Source: Treponema sp.
GTDB lineage: Bacteria; Spirochaetota; Spirochaetia; Treponematales; Breznakiellaceae
Length of the DNA stretch: 48,140 bases
Assembly: GCA_009781635.1 (NCBI GenBank)
Contig: WQXU01000020.1
Span: 1 to 48,140, forward strand
Direction of reading: 5' to 3'
Within the stretch, counting starts at the first letter, position 1. Every line of letters begins with the position of its first letter. This document shows, in pieces, positions 17,664 to 26,653 of the stretch. Made by a program: the position numbers and the translations under genes. The notes below the pieces were generated by a model. That model was not told where the DNA came from. It worked only from the letters and a program-made list of their open reading frames with translations, and searched no databases.

Positions 17664-18411
17664 TTATCTGCAGGGCAGGGGCAATTTGCTGCCTGTCATT
17701 CCTGTCGCTTTATTATTGCTTGCATGGCAGATTCTAAGCGCAAGCGGGATTGTTCCTCCGTATATGCTGCCCGGCCCCTTGCGTGTAATTTCTGTTTTTA
17801 TTGATGACTTTCCGCTTTTGATGAGTCATCTTCTTTACACATTAATGGAAGCGATGAGCGGGCTTGCCCTTGCTGTAACAGCTGCGTTTGTACTTGCAGT
17901 TGTAATGGATGCCAGCAATATTATCAAAAAATCTGTAACCCCGATACTGCTTATAACCCAAACCATGCCAGTTATCGCGATTGCACCGCTTTTAATTTTG
18001 TGGATGGGATACGGCATTGCTCCGAAGATAACGCTTGTTTTTCTTACATGTTTTTTTCCCGTTACAATAGGCCTTCTCGGCGCATTTGCCTCAGCGGACA
18101 GTGATGCGCTGCGCCTGCTGCAGTCCATGGGCGCTAAAAAATGGCAGTTGTACCGGTATATAAAAATTCCGCAGAGCCTGCCTGCTTTTTTTTCCGGATT
18201 AAAAATAGCGGCCTCTTATTCCATCATCGGCGCAGTTGTCGCAGAATGGCTCGGAGGGGATGCAGGACTTGGGGTTTACATGATCCGCGTAAGAAGATCA
18301 TATTCGTTTGATAAAATGTTCGCGGTAATCATCCTTGTTTCCGTTTTAAGTCTTTTGCTTATAAAACTTGTAACGCTGCTGGAAAAGAAATCAATGCCCT
18401 GGAGAAAGTGA
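17638..18411 (+). CDS. thiX: ThiX-like permease of a thiamine-precursor ABC importer
   Basis: Inner-membrane permease of 257 residues, BPD-type, with the coupling motif LLQSMGAKKWQLYRYIKIPQ-like sequence (about residues 160-178) and several hydrophobic segments. The longer frame begins at 17602, but the ATG at 17638 lies inside the end of the preceding gene (26-base overlap), giving coupled translation and a normal N-terminus. Neighbours are a THI5/NMT1-type binding lipoprotein and an ATPase under a TPP riboswitch, so the substrate is probably hydroxymethylpyrimidine (HMP) or a degradation product of thiamine, as for ThiXYZ. Confidence 0.85.
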   Translation: MKKPQNIINYLQGRGNLLPVIPVALLLLAWQILSASGIVPPYMLPGPLRVISVFIDDFPLLMSHLLYTLMEAMSGLALAVTAAFVLAVVMDASNIIKKSVTPILLITQTMPVIAIAPLLILWMGYGIAPKITLVFLTCFFPVTIGLLGAFASADSDALRLLQSMGAKKWQLYRYIKIPQSLPAFFSGLKIAASYSIIGAVVAEWLGGDAGLGVYMIRVRRSYSFDKMFAVIILVSVLSLLLIKLVTLLEKKSMPWRK

Positions 18412-18470
18412 TGTTTACATATACAAAAACAACCTGGTTGTTTAATTTAAATATTAAGAGAGGAATAAAA

Positions 18471-19439
18471 ATGAGAATAGAAAAAATTATTATTTTAACC
18501 TTGTTACTCGCCATTGCAGTCACAGGCTGCGCTAAAAATGATTCTGCAATCCGCGTATTGCTTGACTGGACGCCGAATACAAATCATACCGGTTTGTTTG
18601 TGGCGCTTGAAAAAGGCTGGTTTGAACAGGCAGGCCTGAATGTAACAATAACCCAGCCGCCGGAAGACGGAGCGCTTATTTTACTTGCATCCGGAAAGGC
18701 CGAGTTTGCAATTAGCTTTCAGGAGTCGATGGGGCCTGCAATCGCAAAGGAAAGGGATGCGCTTCCGGTAAAAGCAATCGCCGGAATTATAAGCCATAAT
18801 ACATCCGGGATTATGTCGTTAAAAGAAAGCGGGATACAAAGGCCTTCTGACCTTTGCGGCAGACGCTTTGCTTCCTGGGATACGCCGCTTGTTACAGCAG
18901 TGGTGCGTCATATAGTAGAAAAAGACAACGGTGATTTTGCTCTGGTAAACGTGATTCCCAATTTCGCAACAGATGCTTTCTCCGCATTAAAGACCGATGT
19001 TGACGCCATATGGATATATTATGCATGGGACGGAATTGCCGCTGAAGTCAGCAGAATAGAAATAGATTATATTGATTTTGGAACCTTTGACAGCAGGCTG
19101 GATTTTTACACTCCGGTACTGGTTACAAATTCCATTTGGGCGGAAGCCAATTCTCAGACAGTAAAAACATTTCTTGCGGCAGTCAGCCGAGGCTATTATT
19201 TTGCAATTGAAAACCCTGAGGAAGCTGCGGAAATTCTATTGCAGTATGCGCCGGAACTTGACAGGCGCCTTGTTGCAAGAAGCCAGGAATTTCTCGCGGA
19301 ACATTACAAAAAAGATGCCGTACGCTGGGGAGAAATAGACCCGCAAAGGTGGGGAGATTTTTACAGGTGGATGTTTGAACACGGCCTGCTTGAAAAGGAC
19401 ATTGGCAGCGGCGGATTTACAAATGAATATTTGCCGTAA
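18471..19439 (+). CDS. thiY: ThiY-like pyrimidine-precursor-binding lipoprotein
   Basis: Substrate-binding protein of 322 residues, NMT1/THI5-like. The signal peptide ends in AVTGC (Cys20). The mature start LLDWTPNTNHTGLFVALEKGWF is the signature of this family, and EFAISFQESMGPA follows. I place the start at 18471 because AGAGGA lies 6 bases upstream and the signal peptide begins there, although the frame is open from 18408. It delivers its ligand, probably HMP or N-formyl-aminopyrimidine, to the ThiX-like permease. The 60 bases after thiX carry only the ribosome site. Confidence 0.87.
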   Translation: MRIEKIIILTLLLAIAVTGCAKNDSAIRVLLDWTPNTNHTGLFVALEKGWFEQAGLNVTITQPPEDGALILLASGKAEFAISFQESMGPAIAKERDALPVKAIAGIISHNTSGIMSLKESGIQRPSDLCGRRFASWDTPLVTAVVRHIVEKDNGDFALVNVIPNFATDAFSALKTDVDAIWIYYAWDGIAAEVSRIEIDYIDFGTFDSRLDFYTPVLVTNSIWAEANSQTVKTFLAAVSRGYYFAIENPEEAAEILLQYAPELDRRLVARSQEFLAEHYKKDAVRWGEIDPQRWGDFYRWMFEHGLLEKDIGSGGFTNEYLP

Positions 19440-20202
19440 TAATTTCTTTTGCTGCGAGGGAATAACAAAAAATTATAATAACGAACCTGTCGTTAAGGGT
19501 ATCAGTCTTGAGCTTCCATGCGGAGGACTCATTTCCCTGGCAGGACCTTCAGGCGCGGGAAAGACCACTCTCTTTAATGTCCTTGCAGGCGTTGACAAAC
19601 CGGATGAAGGCCGTGTACTCCTTGACGGTGAAGACATCACAGGCATATGCGGCAGGGTAAGTTACATGCTGCAAAAAGATTTGCTTTTAGAGTACCGCAT
19701 TGTAATTGATAATGTCATTTTGCCTCTTTTAATACGGGGCGAAAAGAAAAAGACATCGCGCGAATTTGCCGCAGGTTTTTTCTCCATGTTTGGGCTTGAA
19801 GGCTATGAAAATAAATATCCGAATGAATTATCGGGCGGCATGCGCCAGAGAGCTGCACTTCTTCGCACCTGTATAACAACAAAGGCAAAGGGGCAGACAG
19901 ATCGCAGCCCTGTAATTCTTCTTGATGAGCCCTTCTCATCTTTAGATGCAATTACGCGCCGCAGGATGCAGTCCTGGTACTTAAGCATTGCGCAAAAATT
20001 AAATATTTCTACCATCTTTATTACTCACGATGTTGAAGAAGCATTAATTTTATCTGATACAGTTTATATTCTAAACGGCAAGCCCGGAATAATTACACAT
20101 AAGATTGATGTTCAGCCGGAGCGTCCGAGAAAATCAAATTTTTTTGTATCAAGAGAATTTGCAGAGCAAAAAAGTTTTATTCTGGAAGCAATAGAAGATT
20201 AA
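19423..20202 (+). CDS. thiZ: ThiZ-like ATP-binding subunit
   Basis: ABC ATPase of 259 residues or so that energises the ThiX/ThiY importer at the inner membrane. Walker A is GPSGAGKTTLFN, the signature LSGGMRQRAALLRT, Walker B ILLDEPFSSLDA, with the switch histidine in FITHDVEEAL. The ATG at 19423 lies within the last codons of the binding-protein gene (17-base overlap); the frame is open from 19375 but the upstream residues do not look like part of the family. It is the last gene of the operon and converges on the peptide importer genes with 7 bases between stops and no visible terminator. Confidence 0.87.
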   Translation: MNICRNNFFCCEGITKNYNNEPVVKGISLELPCGGLISLAGPSGAGKTTLFNVLAGVDKPDEGRVLLDGEDITGICGRVSYMLQKDLLLEYRIVIDNVILPLLIRGEKKKTSREFAAGFFSMFGLEGYENKYPNELSGGMRQRAALLRTCITTKAKGQTDRSPVILLDEPFSSLDAITRRRMQSWYLSIAQKLNISTIFITHDVEEALILSDTVYILNGKPGIITHKIDVQPERPRKSNFFVSREFAEQKSFILEAIED

Positions 20203-20209
20203 GGCTGTG

Positions 20210-22303
20210 TCAGCTGGAAGCATTGGATAAACAGCATCTTATTTCACGCCCATTGTCATTTTTTAATTGCGGGACAGACTGTCTGCACTCATCCTTTGCC
20301 TGTGAACAGCGCGGCGCAAACGGACAGCCTGCTTCCGGATTGACAGGGTCGCTTACCTTCCCGGGAATTGCAAGCAGCCGTCCGTCTTTATAATGACTGC
20401 CAAAGCGCGGAGACGCTGCCAAAAGAGCTGTTGTGTAGGGATGGCGCGGCTCTGCTGTAATCTGCGCGGCGCTTCCCGATTCCATTACAAGGCCGCCGTA
20501 CATCACCATGATCCGGTTTGAAATTTCAGATACAAGATCAATGTCATGGCTTATAAAAATAATGGAAAGATTTCTTTTACTGCGCAGTGTTTTTAAAAGT
20601 TCAACTATCTGCTTTTGAATAGTAAGATCAAGAGCTGTTGTCGGCTCGTCCGCAATTAATAGTTCGCAGCCCTGCGCCAAAGCCAGCGCAATACCGATGC
20701 GCTGCAATTGTCCGCCGGAAAACTGGTGCGGGAAATTACAAAGCCTTTCTGCGCCGTTACTTAGTCCTGTTTCTTCAAGCAGCGCAGATGCCCTTTTTGC
20801 GGATTCATCCCTTGTAATTTCCCTGTCGCTGTTTCTGAATGTTTCAAAGAATACGCTTCCAATGTTTTGAAGCGGATCGTATGATCTTCCCGGTTCCTGG
20901 AAAATCATTCCGATTTTTTTTCCTCGGTATTCACGTATTTCCGGTCCGTGCTTCCATTCTTTTCCAAGTTCCGCACCTTCATAGCAAATTGAACCTTTCA
21001 AGCTTGCATTCCTTGGCAGAAGCCCCGGAATTGCAAGCGTGCTTACGCTCTTTCCCGAACCGCTCTCTCCTACAATGCCAAGGGTTTCACCTTTTTGCAA
21101 ATCAAAAGATACTCCCCGCACAGCATGAACATTCAAAATATCCCTGCCGCGCAGAATCGAAAAATTGACATGCAAGTTACTGACTGTTAATAGGGCATTG
21201 GAACCTGCCGCAGGCTGAGCGCTGTTATCTGCAATTCCAGAGCCGTTTTTCTTTTTTCTTCTGAAAACAGTGTGATACGGATCAAAAAAGTCCCTAAGGG
21301 CATCCCCTATAAAGTTAAACCCTAAAGTTACACCTAACAGGAACCAGACAGGAGTTAACAGCCACGGAAATGCCTGTAAATTCGCCAAAGTTGAAAGATC
21401 GCGTTTTATAAGAGAACCCCAGCTTACGGCAGGATCTGTAATACCAAGGCCAAGATATGAAAGAACTGTCTCTGTCATAATAAAACCGGGAATACTCAAC
21501 GCTACGCTTACAATTAAAAGGCTTGCTATCTGCGGAATTATATGCCTGAAAATTATCACTACAGACGGAATCATTTCCAGCCTGGCATTAAGGACAAACT
21601 CTTCGCGTTTAATCGCATGAACCATACCGCGGATTGTGCGGGCGGATCCCGGCCAGCCGACAAGGGAAAGTATAAGAGTTATCATCATATAGGTTTGAGC
21701 GGGATCCATGTTAGCTGCTAAAAGCGATCGCAGAAACAGTATCAGGTACAGTGACGGAATAAGCATTAAAAATTCCGCCCCCCTCATGATCGACCAGTCT
21801 GTAAATCCCCCGAAGAAACCTGCAAGCCCTCCTGCCAAACCTGCAAGAGCCAGCGATATAAATGTAGCGACAAACCCTATTGTAAGGGAAACACGCGAGC
21901 CGTATACAATACGCGAGTACAGGCAGCGGCCAAGATTGTCCGCACCCATTAGAAAAACGGGGTATTCATCCTGTCCTGTTGTAAAAAGATGGCGGTCTGA
22001 AGGAATAAATCCCCAAAGAAGATAAGGCTCTCCCCTGCCGAAAAACTTTAACTGCGAGTAATGATCCTTAAGGCGCGCATACGCCCATGTTACGGAGTTT
22101 GTTATGCGAAACTCCTGCGCCTGGAGTTTTCCCTGATAAAAACGGACATTGGGCGGATGATAACTTTTGGCGGCAAACGAAGTGTTAGGTGAATACGGCG
22201 CAAAGAATTCGGCAAAAAGCATCATAATGTACAGAATTGCAAGGCATGCAAGGGCAATCAGGGCTACAGGCCTGGTTTTTATGTAATTGACAAATTTTTT
22301 CAT
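20210..22303 (-). CDS. fused OppC-OppD peptide-type importer (permease plus ATPase)
   Basis: One 697-residue chain joins a DppC/OppC-type permease (about residues 1-345) to an OppD-type ATPase (about 365-697). The permease has an N-terminal helix, a periplasmic insertion, LMGADNLGRCLYSRIVYGSR and the coupling block. The ATPase has Walker A GESGSGKS, IFQEPGRSYDPL, signature FSGGQLQRIGIALALA, Walker B LIADEPTTALD, and the CPFAPRC cysteine motif typical of oligopeptide ATPases. I choose the ATG at 22303, preceded by TGGGGA, over the upstream frame start at 22351. The likely cargo is a peptide, but nickel or sugar uptake uses the same family. No OppF or binding protein is nearby. Confidence 0.85.
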   Translation of the reverse strand: MKKFVNYIKTRPVALIALACLAILYIMMLFAEFFAPYSPNTSFAAKSYHPPNVRFYQGKLQAQEFRITNSVTWAYARLKDHYSQLKFFGRGEPYLLWGFIPSDRHLFTTGQDEYPVFLMGADNLGRCLYSRIVYGSRVSLTIGFVATFISLALAGLAGGLAGFFGGFTDWSIMRGAEFLMLIPSLYLILFLRSLLAANMDPAQTYMMITLILSLVGWPGSARTIRGMVHAIKREEFVLNARLEMIPSVVIIFRHIIPQIASLLIVSVALSIPGFIMTETVLSYLGLGITDPAVSWGSLIKRDLSTLANLQAFPWLLTPVWFLLGVTLGFNFIGDALRDFFDPYHTVFRRKKKNGSGIADNSAQPAAGSNALLTVSNLHVNFSILRGRDILNVHAVRGVSFDLQKGETLGIVGESGSGKSVSTLAIPGLLPRNASLKGSICYEGAELGKEWKHGPEIREYRGKKIGMIFQEPGRSYDPLQNIGSVFFETFRNSDREITRDESAKRASALLEETGLSNGAERLCNFPHQFSGGQLQRIGIALALAQGCELLIADEPTTALDLTIQKQIVELLKTLRSKRNLSIIFISHDIDLVSEISNRIMVMYGGLVMESGSAAQITAEPRHPYTTALLAASPRFGSHYKDGRLLAIPGKVSDPVNPEAGCPFAPRCSQAKDECRQSVPQLKNDNGREIRCCLSNASS

Positions 22304-22356
22304 GATTTTTCCCCATCGGCAGGAATGGACATAAAAGCTGCAAATAAACACATACC

Positions 22357-23463
22357 TTACTCTTTTCCGTATCTGATACGGGGATCAACAAGCGCCAGTA
22401 TAATGTCAGCCAGGGCCATGCCGACAAGCACAAGGAAGGAGATAAACATAATGTTCGCAAGAACAAGATTGATATCCTGCTGGGTAACGGCCTCATACAT
22501 AAGCCTTCCGATGCCGGGATAGGCAAAAATTATTTCAAGGATGAGCGAACCTGAAAAAAGCCCCGCAAGCAAATTCGCGCTGCCTGTAATGTAAGGATTC
22601 AGCGTATTGCGGAAAGCATGAGCAAAATAAATGCGCCATTCTGCAATACCGCGGGAACGAAGCGATGTAATGTACGGCTGCCCGAGCTGATCCAGCATGG
22701 TGGCGCGAATCATGCGCAGAGAGCCGCCAATCCCGCCGAGAAAGGCCGACAAAAGCGGCAGAAAGATATGATGCGCATAAGAGAAAACAAACCGCGCAGG
22801 CGCCTCTGAAAACGGAAAAGGCGGGTATGCTGTAACAGGGAAGAGTCCTGAAACAGAGGCGAAAAGCTGAAGAAGGATAAGAAGCAGAAGCCCGGGAAAC
22901 GCATGAAGCACAAGAGCAAAAAATGTAACTGCAATATCGGCCCTCGTTCCCGCCATGGCGGAAAATATTACACCTAACGCAAAAGAAAAAATGGTAATAA
23001 AAACAAGCGACAGTAAATTTAAAACAAGCGAGTTTACAATACGGCTGGAAATTAAAAATGAAACAGGCGCGCGGGAAATAAGGCTTACTCCCAAATCCTG
23101 GTGAACAATCACGCGGTTAAGCCATCTTAGATACTGCACATAAAACGGCTGATCAAGGCCAAGTTCCGCCCGGCGGGCCGCAAGCTGATCTGCGCTCATC
23201 GCCTGAAAATTCTGCCCGGCCCTTCCTGAACTTTCGCTGAAAAGCTGCTGCAGCATTATCTGATCGACAATGTCTCCGGGCGCAAGAGCCATTAAACCGA
23301 AAACTGCAAGCCCCAGCAAAAAGAGCATTATTGTCATTGTAAAAAGTCTGTTAATAATATATGAAAGCAGCGGAAAACGCCGTTTAAACAAGTGCAGGGG
23401 TTTAAGGATAATATCTAAAATGCCTTGAATATTTATCAGAGTAATTCCCCCTCCTGATCTCAT
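22357..23463 (-). CDS. oppB: OppB/DppB-type permease, possibly with a CTG start
   Basis: Inner-membrane permease of up to 368 residues. After the first helix it has GLDQPFYVQYLRWL, and later RMIRATMLDQL and the coupling segment SRGI-EWRIYFAHAFRNTL, all typical of DppB/OppB. The only ATG (23463) has a poor ribosome site, while a very strong AGGAGGGGG lies at 23447-23455 inside the frame and stands 7 bases before a CTG at 23439. The true start may therefore be that CTG, giving 360 residues. It pairs with the fused OppC-OppD product encoded 53 bases downstream. Confidence 0.83.
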   Translation of the reverse strand: MRSGGGITLINIQGILDIILKPLHLFKRRFPLLSYIINRLFTMTIMLFLLGLAVFGLMALAPGDIVDQIMLQQLFSESSGRAGQNFQAMSADQLAARRAELGLDQPFYVQYLRWLNRVIVHQDLGVSLISRAPVSFLISSRIVNSLVLNLLSLVFITIFSFALGVIFSAMAGTRADIAVTFFALVLHAFPGLLLLILLQLFASVSGLFPVTAYPPFPFSEAPARFVFSYAHHIFLPLLSAFLGGIGGSLRMIRATMLDQLGQPYITSLRSRGIAEWRIYFAHAFRNTLNPYITGSANLLAGLFSGSLILEIIFAYPGIGRLMYEAVTQQDINLVLANIMFISFLVLVGMALADIILALVDPRIRYGKE

Positions 23464-23470
23464 TTTATCA

Positions 23471-23498
23471 TAGACACCTAATTATAATCCAGTATACA
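23471..23498 (+). promoter_or_regulatory. possible uxuB promoter
   Basis: TAGACA and TATACA are spaced by 16 bases and end about 30 bases before the uxuB ATG. The same 64-base gap holds a TATAAT on the opposite strand for oppB, so the two divergent promoters overlap. Confidence 0.45.
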
Positions 23499-23527
23499 AT
23501 TAACGACTTAATGACAGGAGAAAAATT

Positions 23528-25138
23528 ATGAAACTAAATAATGAATCGCTGAAAGATAATGCGTTCTGGGAAAAAGCAATTATAACACTGCCCCGTTTTG
23601 ACCGTGAAAAAATGATTGCAAATACAAAGGCAAGGCCTTCATGGGTGCATTTCGGAGCGGGAAATATTTTCCGCGCTTTTCCTGCAGCTCTGATGCAGCA
23701 GCTGCTTGAGCAGGGACATGAATCAACAGGCATTATAGTTGCGGAAGGTTATGACGGAGAAATAATCGACAAGAGTTTTGCAGCATTCGATGATCTGACA
23801 ATTCTTGTTACATTAAAGTCAGACGGAACAACAAGTAAACAGGTAATAGCATCTGTTGCATCTTCTCTGCGGATGGATACAGAATACGCAGCGCTTAAGG
23901 AAATATTTAAGGCCCCGTCTTTACAGATGGCAAGCTTTACAATCACAGAAAAAGGCTACAGCCTGCAGGGACGGGACGGTTCTCTGCTTCCTGATGCGGC
24001 AGATGATTTAAAAAACGGGCCGGCAGCTCCAAAAAGTTATCTGGGGCGCATAGCAGGCCTCCTGTATGAACGTTTTAAAAACGGCGCGCCCGCCCTTGCA
24101 ATGGTAAGCATGGATAATTGTTCGCATAACGGAGACATTCTCTTCGGAGCGATGGAAGCAATTGCAAAGGGCTGGTGCGAAAACGGCGCTGCAGACAAAA
24201 GTTTTCTGCAATATATAAGCGACAGGAATAAAGTATCCTTTCCCTGGTCAATGATCGATAAAATTACCCCAAGGCCGGATGACAGCGTCCGCAATATGCT
24301 GGCTTCCTGCGGACTTGAAGATATGCAGGGTGTTGTAACATCAAAGAACACCTATGTTGCGCCTTTTGTAAACGCAGAAGAAACCCAGTATCTGATTATA
24401 GAAGACGCTTTCCCCAACGGAAGACCGGCGCTGGAAAAGGCGGGCGTTATGTTTACAGACAGGGAGACTGTTGACAGGGTTGAGAAGATGAAGGTATGCA
24501 CCTGCCTTAATCCTCTGCACACAAGCCTTGCCGTTTTTGGCTGCCTCCTTGGCTATACGCGGATAAGCGAAGAAATGAAAGATGCCGATTTGGTAAAATT
24601 AATTAAAGGCATCGGCTATATAGAAGGGCTGCCTGTAGTGACAGATCCCGGAATCATTAAACCTAAGGATTTTTTGGATCAGGTTATTAATGTACGCCTT
24701 CCCAATCCCTTCATGCCCGATGCTCCCCAGCGCATCGCAATGGACACATCGCTTAAAATACCCATCCGTTTCGGAGAAACTCTGAAGGAATATAAAAAAC
24801 GCGGAAAGGATTTATCTTCCCTCAAACTAATACCTCTTGTTTTTGCAGGCTGGCTTCGCTACCTCCTTGGAATTGATGACAAGGGCAATACATTTGAAGT
24901 AAGCCCGGATCCTCAATATGAAACACTTGCAGCTCATCTGCAGGGAATCAAACCGGGAACCGCAGATTCGCATTTTAGTAAAAATCTGGAACCAATTTTA
25001 TCCAATCCGCATTATTTTGGAATAAATCTGTACGATGAAGGACACTTGGGCGAAAAAGTTGAGGAGTTGTTTACCCAAATGCTTACCGGCCCCGGCGCGG
25101 TAAGAAAAACGCTTGCTAATTCGGTAAATATGGATTAA
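23528..25138 (+). CDS. uxuB: mannitol dehydrogenase family; D-mannonate oxidoreductase (fructuronate reductase)
   Basis: NAD-dependent polyol dehydrogenase of 536 residues, consistent with the UxuB group that interconverts fructuronate and mannonate in hexuronate breakdown. HFGAGNIFRAF (about residues 41-51) is the dinucleotide-binding turn. MDNCSHNGD is the family's SxDN element and KVCTCLNPLHTSLAVFG (about 321-337) holds the catalytic Lys and a His. AGGAGA lies 7 bases upstream of the ATG. No uxuA, uxaC or kdg genes are near, so the pathway assignment rests on the protein alone; mannitol or tagaturonate reduction are alternatives within the family. Confidence 0.8.
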   Translation: MKLNNESLKDNAFWEKAIITLPRFDREKMIANTKARPSWVHFGAGNIFRAFPAALMQQLLEQGHESTGIIVAEGYDGEIIDKSFAAFDDLTILVTLKSDGTTSKQVIASVASSLRMDTEYAALKEIFKAPSLQMASFTITEKGYSLQGRDGSLLPDAADDLKNGPAAPKSYLGRIAGLLYERFKNGAPALAMVSMDNCSHNGDILFGAMEAIAKGWCENGAADKSFLQYISDRNKVSFPWSMIDKITPRPDDSVRNMLASCGLEDMQGVVTSKNTYVAPFVNAEETQYLIIEDAFPNGRPALEKAGVMFTDRETVDRVEKMKVCTCLNPLHTSLAVFGCLLGYTRISEEMKDADLVKLIKGIGYIEGLPVVTDPGIIKPKDFLDQVINVRLPNPFMPDAPQRIAMDTSLKIPIRFGETLKEYKKRGKDLSSLKLIPLVFAGWLRYLLGIDDKGNTFEVSPDPQYETLAAHLQGIKPGTADSHFSKNLEPILSNPHYFGINLYDEGHLGEKVEELFTQMLTGPGAVRKTLANSVNMD

Positions 25139-25162
25139 TATGTAGGGTACTGGAGGTCGCAA

Positions 25163-25555
25163 ATGAAAAAACTCATTTTCGCATTAATCTTATTGGCTTT
25201 AGTTACGCCCGTCTTTGCTATGGACGAAGTTTACTATATTAACGTGCCTGTAGAAAGGATATATCCGTCATCAACTGGCTATGTTGTTCAGTACCGCAGC
25301 AGTTCAAGCGTGATTGCCACTATTGGCATTCCCAATGACTGGTTCAGCGACTCAGCCGGCAGCGCTGAATTAATCCGCCTGCCTTCAGCGGCTGACTGGC
25401 CGACAATGTCGGTATTTTACATAAACGGCGAGTTTAGCCATGTAAGGCTTTATGTACACCGCGTTAAAGGCCATCATACATGGGGTAATATTCCGCAGGG
25501 CACAGATGTAAGCAGGTTCTTTACAGACAAGGAATCGTTTAAACTAGATTTCTGA
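25163..25555 (+). CDS. small secreted protein, unknown function
   Basis: A 130-residue protein with a clear signal peptide (cleavage likely after VFA, residue 19) and no lipobox cysteine. I do not recognise a family. The mature part is about 110 residues, rich in Tyr and Ser, with the segments DWFSDSAGSAELIRLP and HHTWGNIPQGTDVSRFF; its pattern suggests a small beta-sandwich. GGAGGT precedes the ATG. Its stop TGA shares a base with the ATG of the phosphoesterase gene, so the two are coupled, yet one product is exported and the other cytoplasmic. Confidence 0.65.
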   Translation: MKKLIFALILLALVTPVFAMDEVYYINVPVERIYPSSTGYVVQYRSSSSVIATIGIPNDWFSDSAGSAELIRLPSAADWPTMSVFYINGEFSHVRLYVHRVKGHHTWGNIPQGTDVSRFFTDKESFKLDF

Positions 25556-26547
25556 TGAATTGCGCGCCGGTTCCGGCTGAACTTATTGAATACATAAAAA
25601 AGGGTTCCTGTTTTATAATAGCCGGTCATAAAGAACCCGACGGAGACTGCATAGGAAGCCAGCTTGCCCTTCGCAGCGCGCTTTTACGCCTGGGCAAGAA
25701 GGCAATTGTATGCGCCGAAGGCCCCTATAAAAGAACGGAACTTAGAGATTTTATAGGTCAATTAGTATCAAATCCCTTTGACAGCGGACACAATTATTCT
25801 GATGCAAGGGTAATTATTGCAGATTGCTCAGGCAGGGAAAGAACAGGAGAGCTTTATGATTTTCTTGATAAATTTCCCTGCGCTATAATTGATCATCATG
25901 CGGCAGTGACTCATCCGCCTTCAACCTTGCAGGCTCCTGTCTATGTTGATGCAAACTCTCCTTCATGCACATTGTTAGTATATAAAATAATAAAAGCTCT
26001 CGGCCTTGAACTGACAAAGGATGAAGCAACCCTGCTTCTCTTCGGCCTTTGCACAGACACCGGATTTTTCCGGCACATGACTGAAAAAAATGCCGGTGCG
26101 TTTGAAGCTGCGGCAGACATGATCCGCAGCGGTGCAAGTCCAAAAGAAATATTTAATATTATTAACGGCGGAAAAAGTCTTAGTTCCAGAATACTGACAG
26201 GCAATATTCTTTCCAGAACCGAATCTTATTTTGACGGCAGGCTCCTTATAAGCTGGGAAACTCTGGATGAATATAACACCTTTGGGCTTGAAAGCCGGGA
26301 TTCTGACATTTTAAATCAATTGCTTTTATCGGTAAAAGGAGTTGAGGCAACTGTAATTATCCGCCAGGAGTGTGCCGATAACTGTACTGTGAGTTTAAGA
26401 TCTATTGATAAAATTGATGTGTCGCAAATAGCATCTTCCTTTGACGGAGGCGGACACAAAAATGCATCAGGCCTCACAATGAAAGGAACCATTTCATTTG
26501 TAAAACAAAATATGTTAAATTCATTTTCCGCCTTTTTCACCCGTTAA
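25555..26547 (+). CDS. nrnA: DHH/DHHA1 phosphoesterase, NrnA-like
   Basis: Cytoplasmic manganese-dependent phosphoesterase of 330 residues. It has the DHH-family motifs HKEPDGD (His25, Asp29, Asp31), DCSG (about 90), IIDHH (about 112) and the DHHA1 substrate-binding GGGHKNASG (about 298). NrnA proteins degrade very short RNA or linear dinucleotides and dephosphorylate 3'-phosphoadenosine 5'-phosphate. Size and motif order match NrnA rather than the membrane-bound GdpP or RecJ. The start overlaps the preceding stop as TGATG. Substrate preference (nanoRNA, pApA or pAp) cannot be told from sequence. Confidence 0.85.
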   Translation: MNCAPVPAELIEYIKKGSCFIIAGHKEPDGDCIGSQLALRSALLRLGKKAIVCAEGPYKRTELRDFIGQLVSNPFDSGHNYSDARVIIADCSGRERTGELYDFLDKFPCAIIDHHAAVTHPPSTLQAPVYVDANSPSCTLLVYKIIKALGLELTKDEATLLLFGLCTDTGFFRHMTEKNAGAFEAAADMIRSGASPKEIFNIINGGKSLSSRILTGNILSRTESYFDGRLLISWETLDEYNTFGLESRDSDILNQLLLSVKGVEATVIIRQECADNCTVSLRSIDKIDVSQIASSFDGGGHKNASGLTMKGTISFVKQNMLNSFSAFFTR

Positions 26548-26653
26548 CATAAATACTTTTAATATGACTTATATCACATAACATAATATTCATGCGCATG
26601 ATTCTGCATCTGTAATTTAACAGAACCGATACCTGTGATTACAGAGGTTAATC

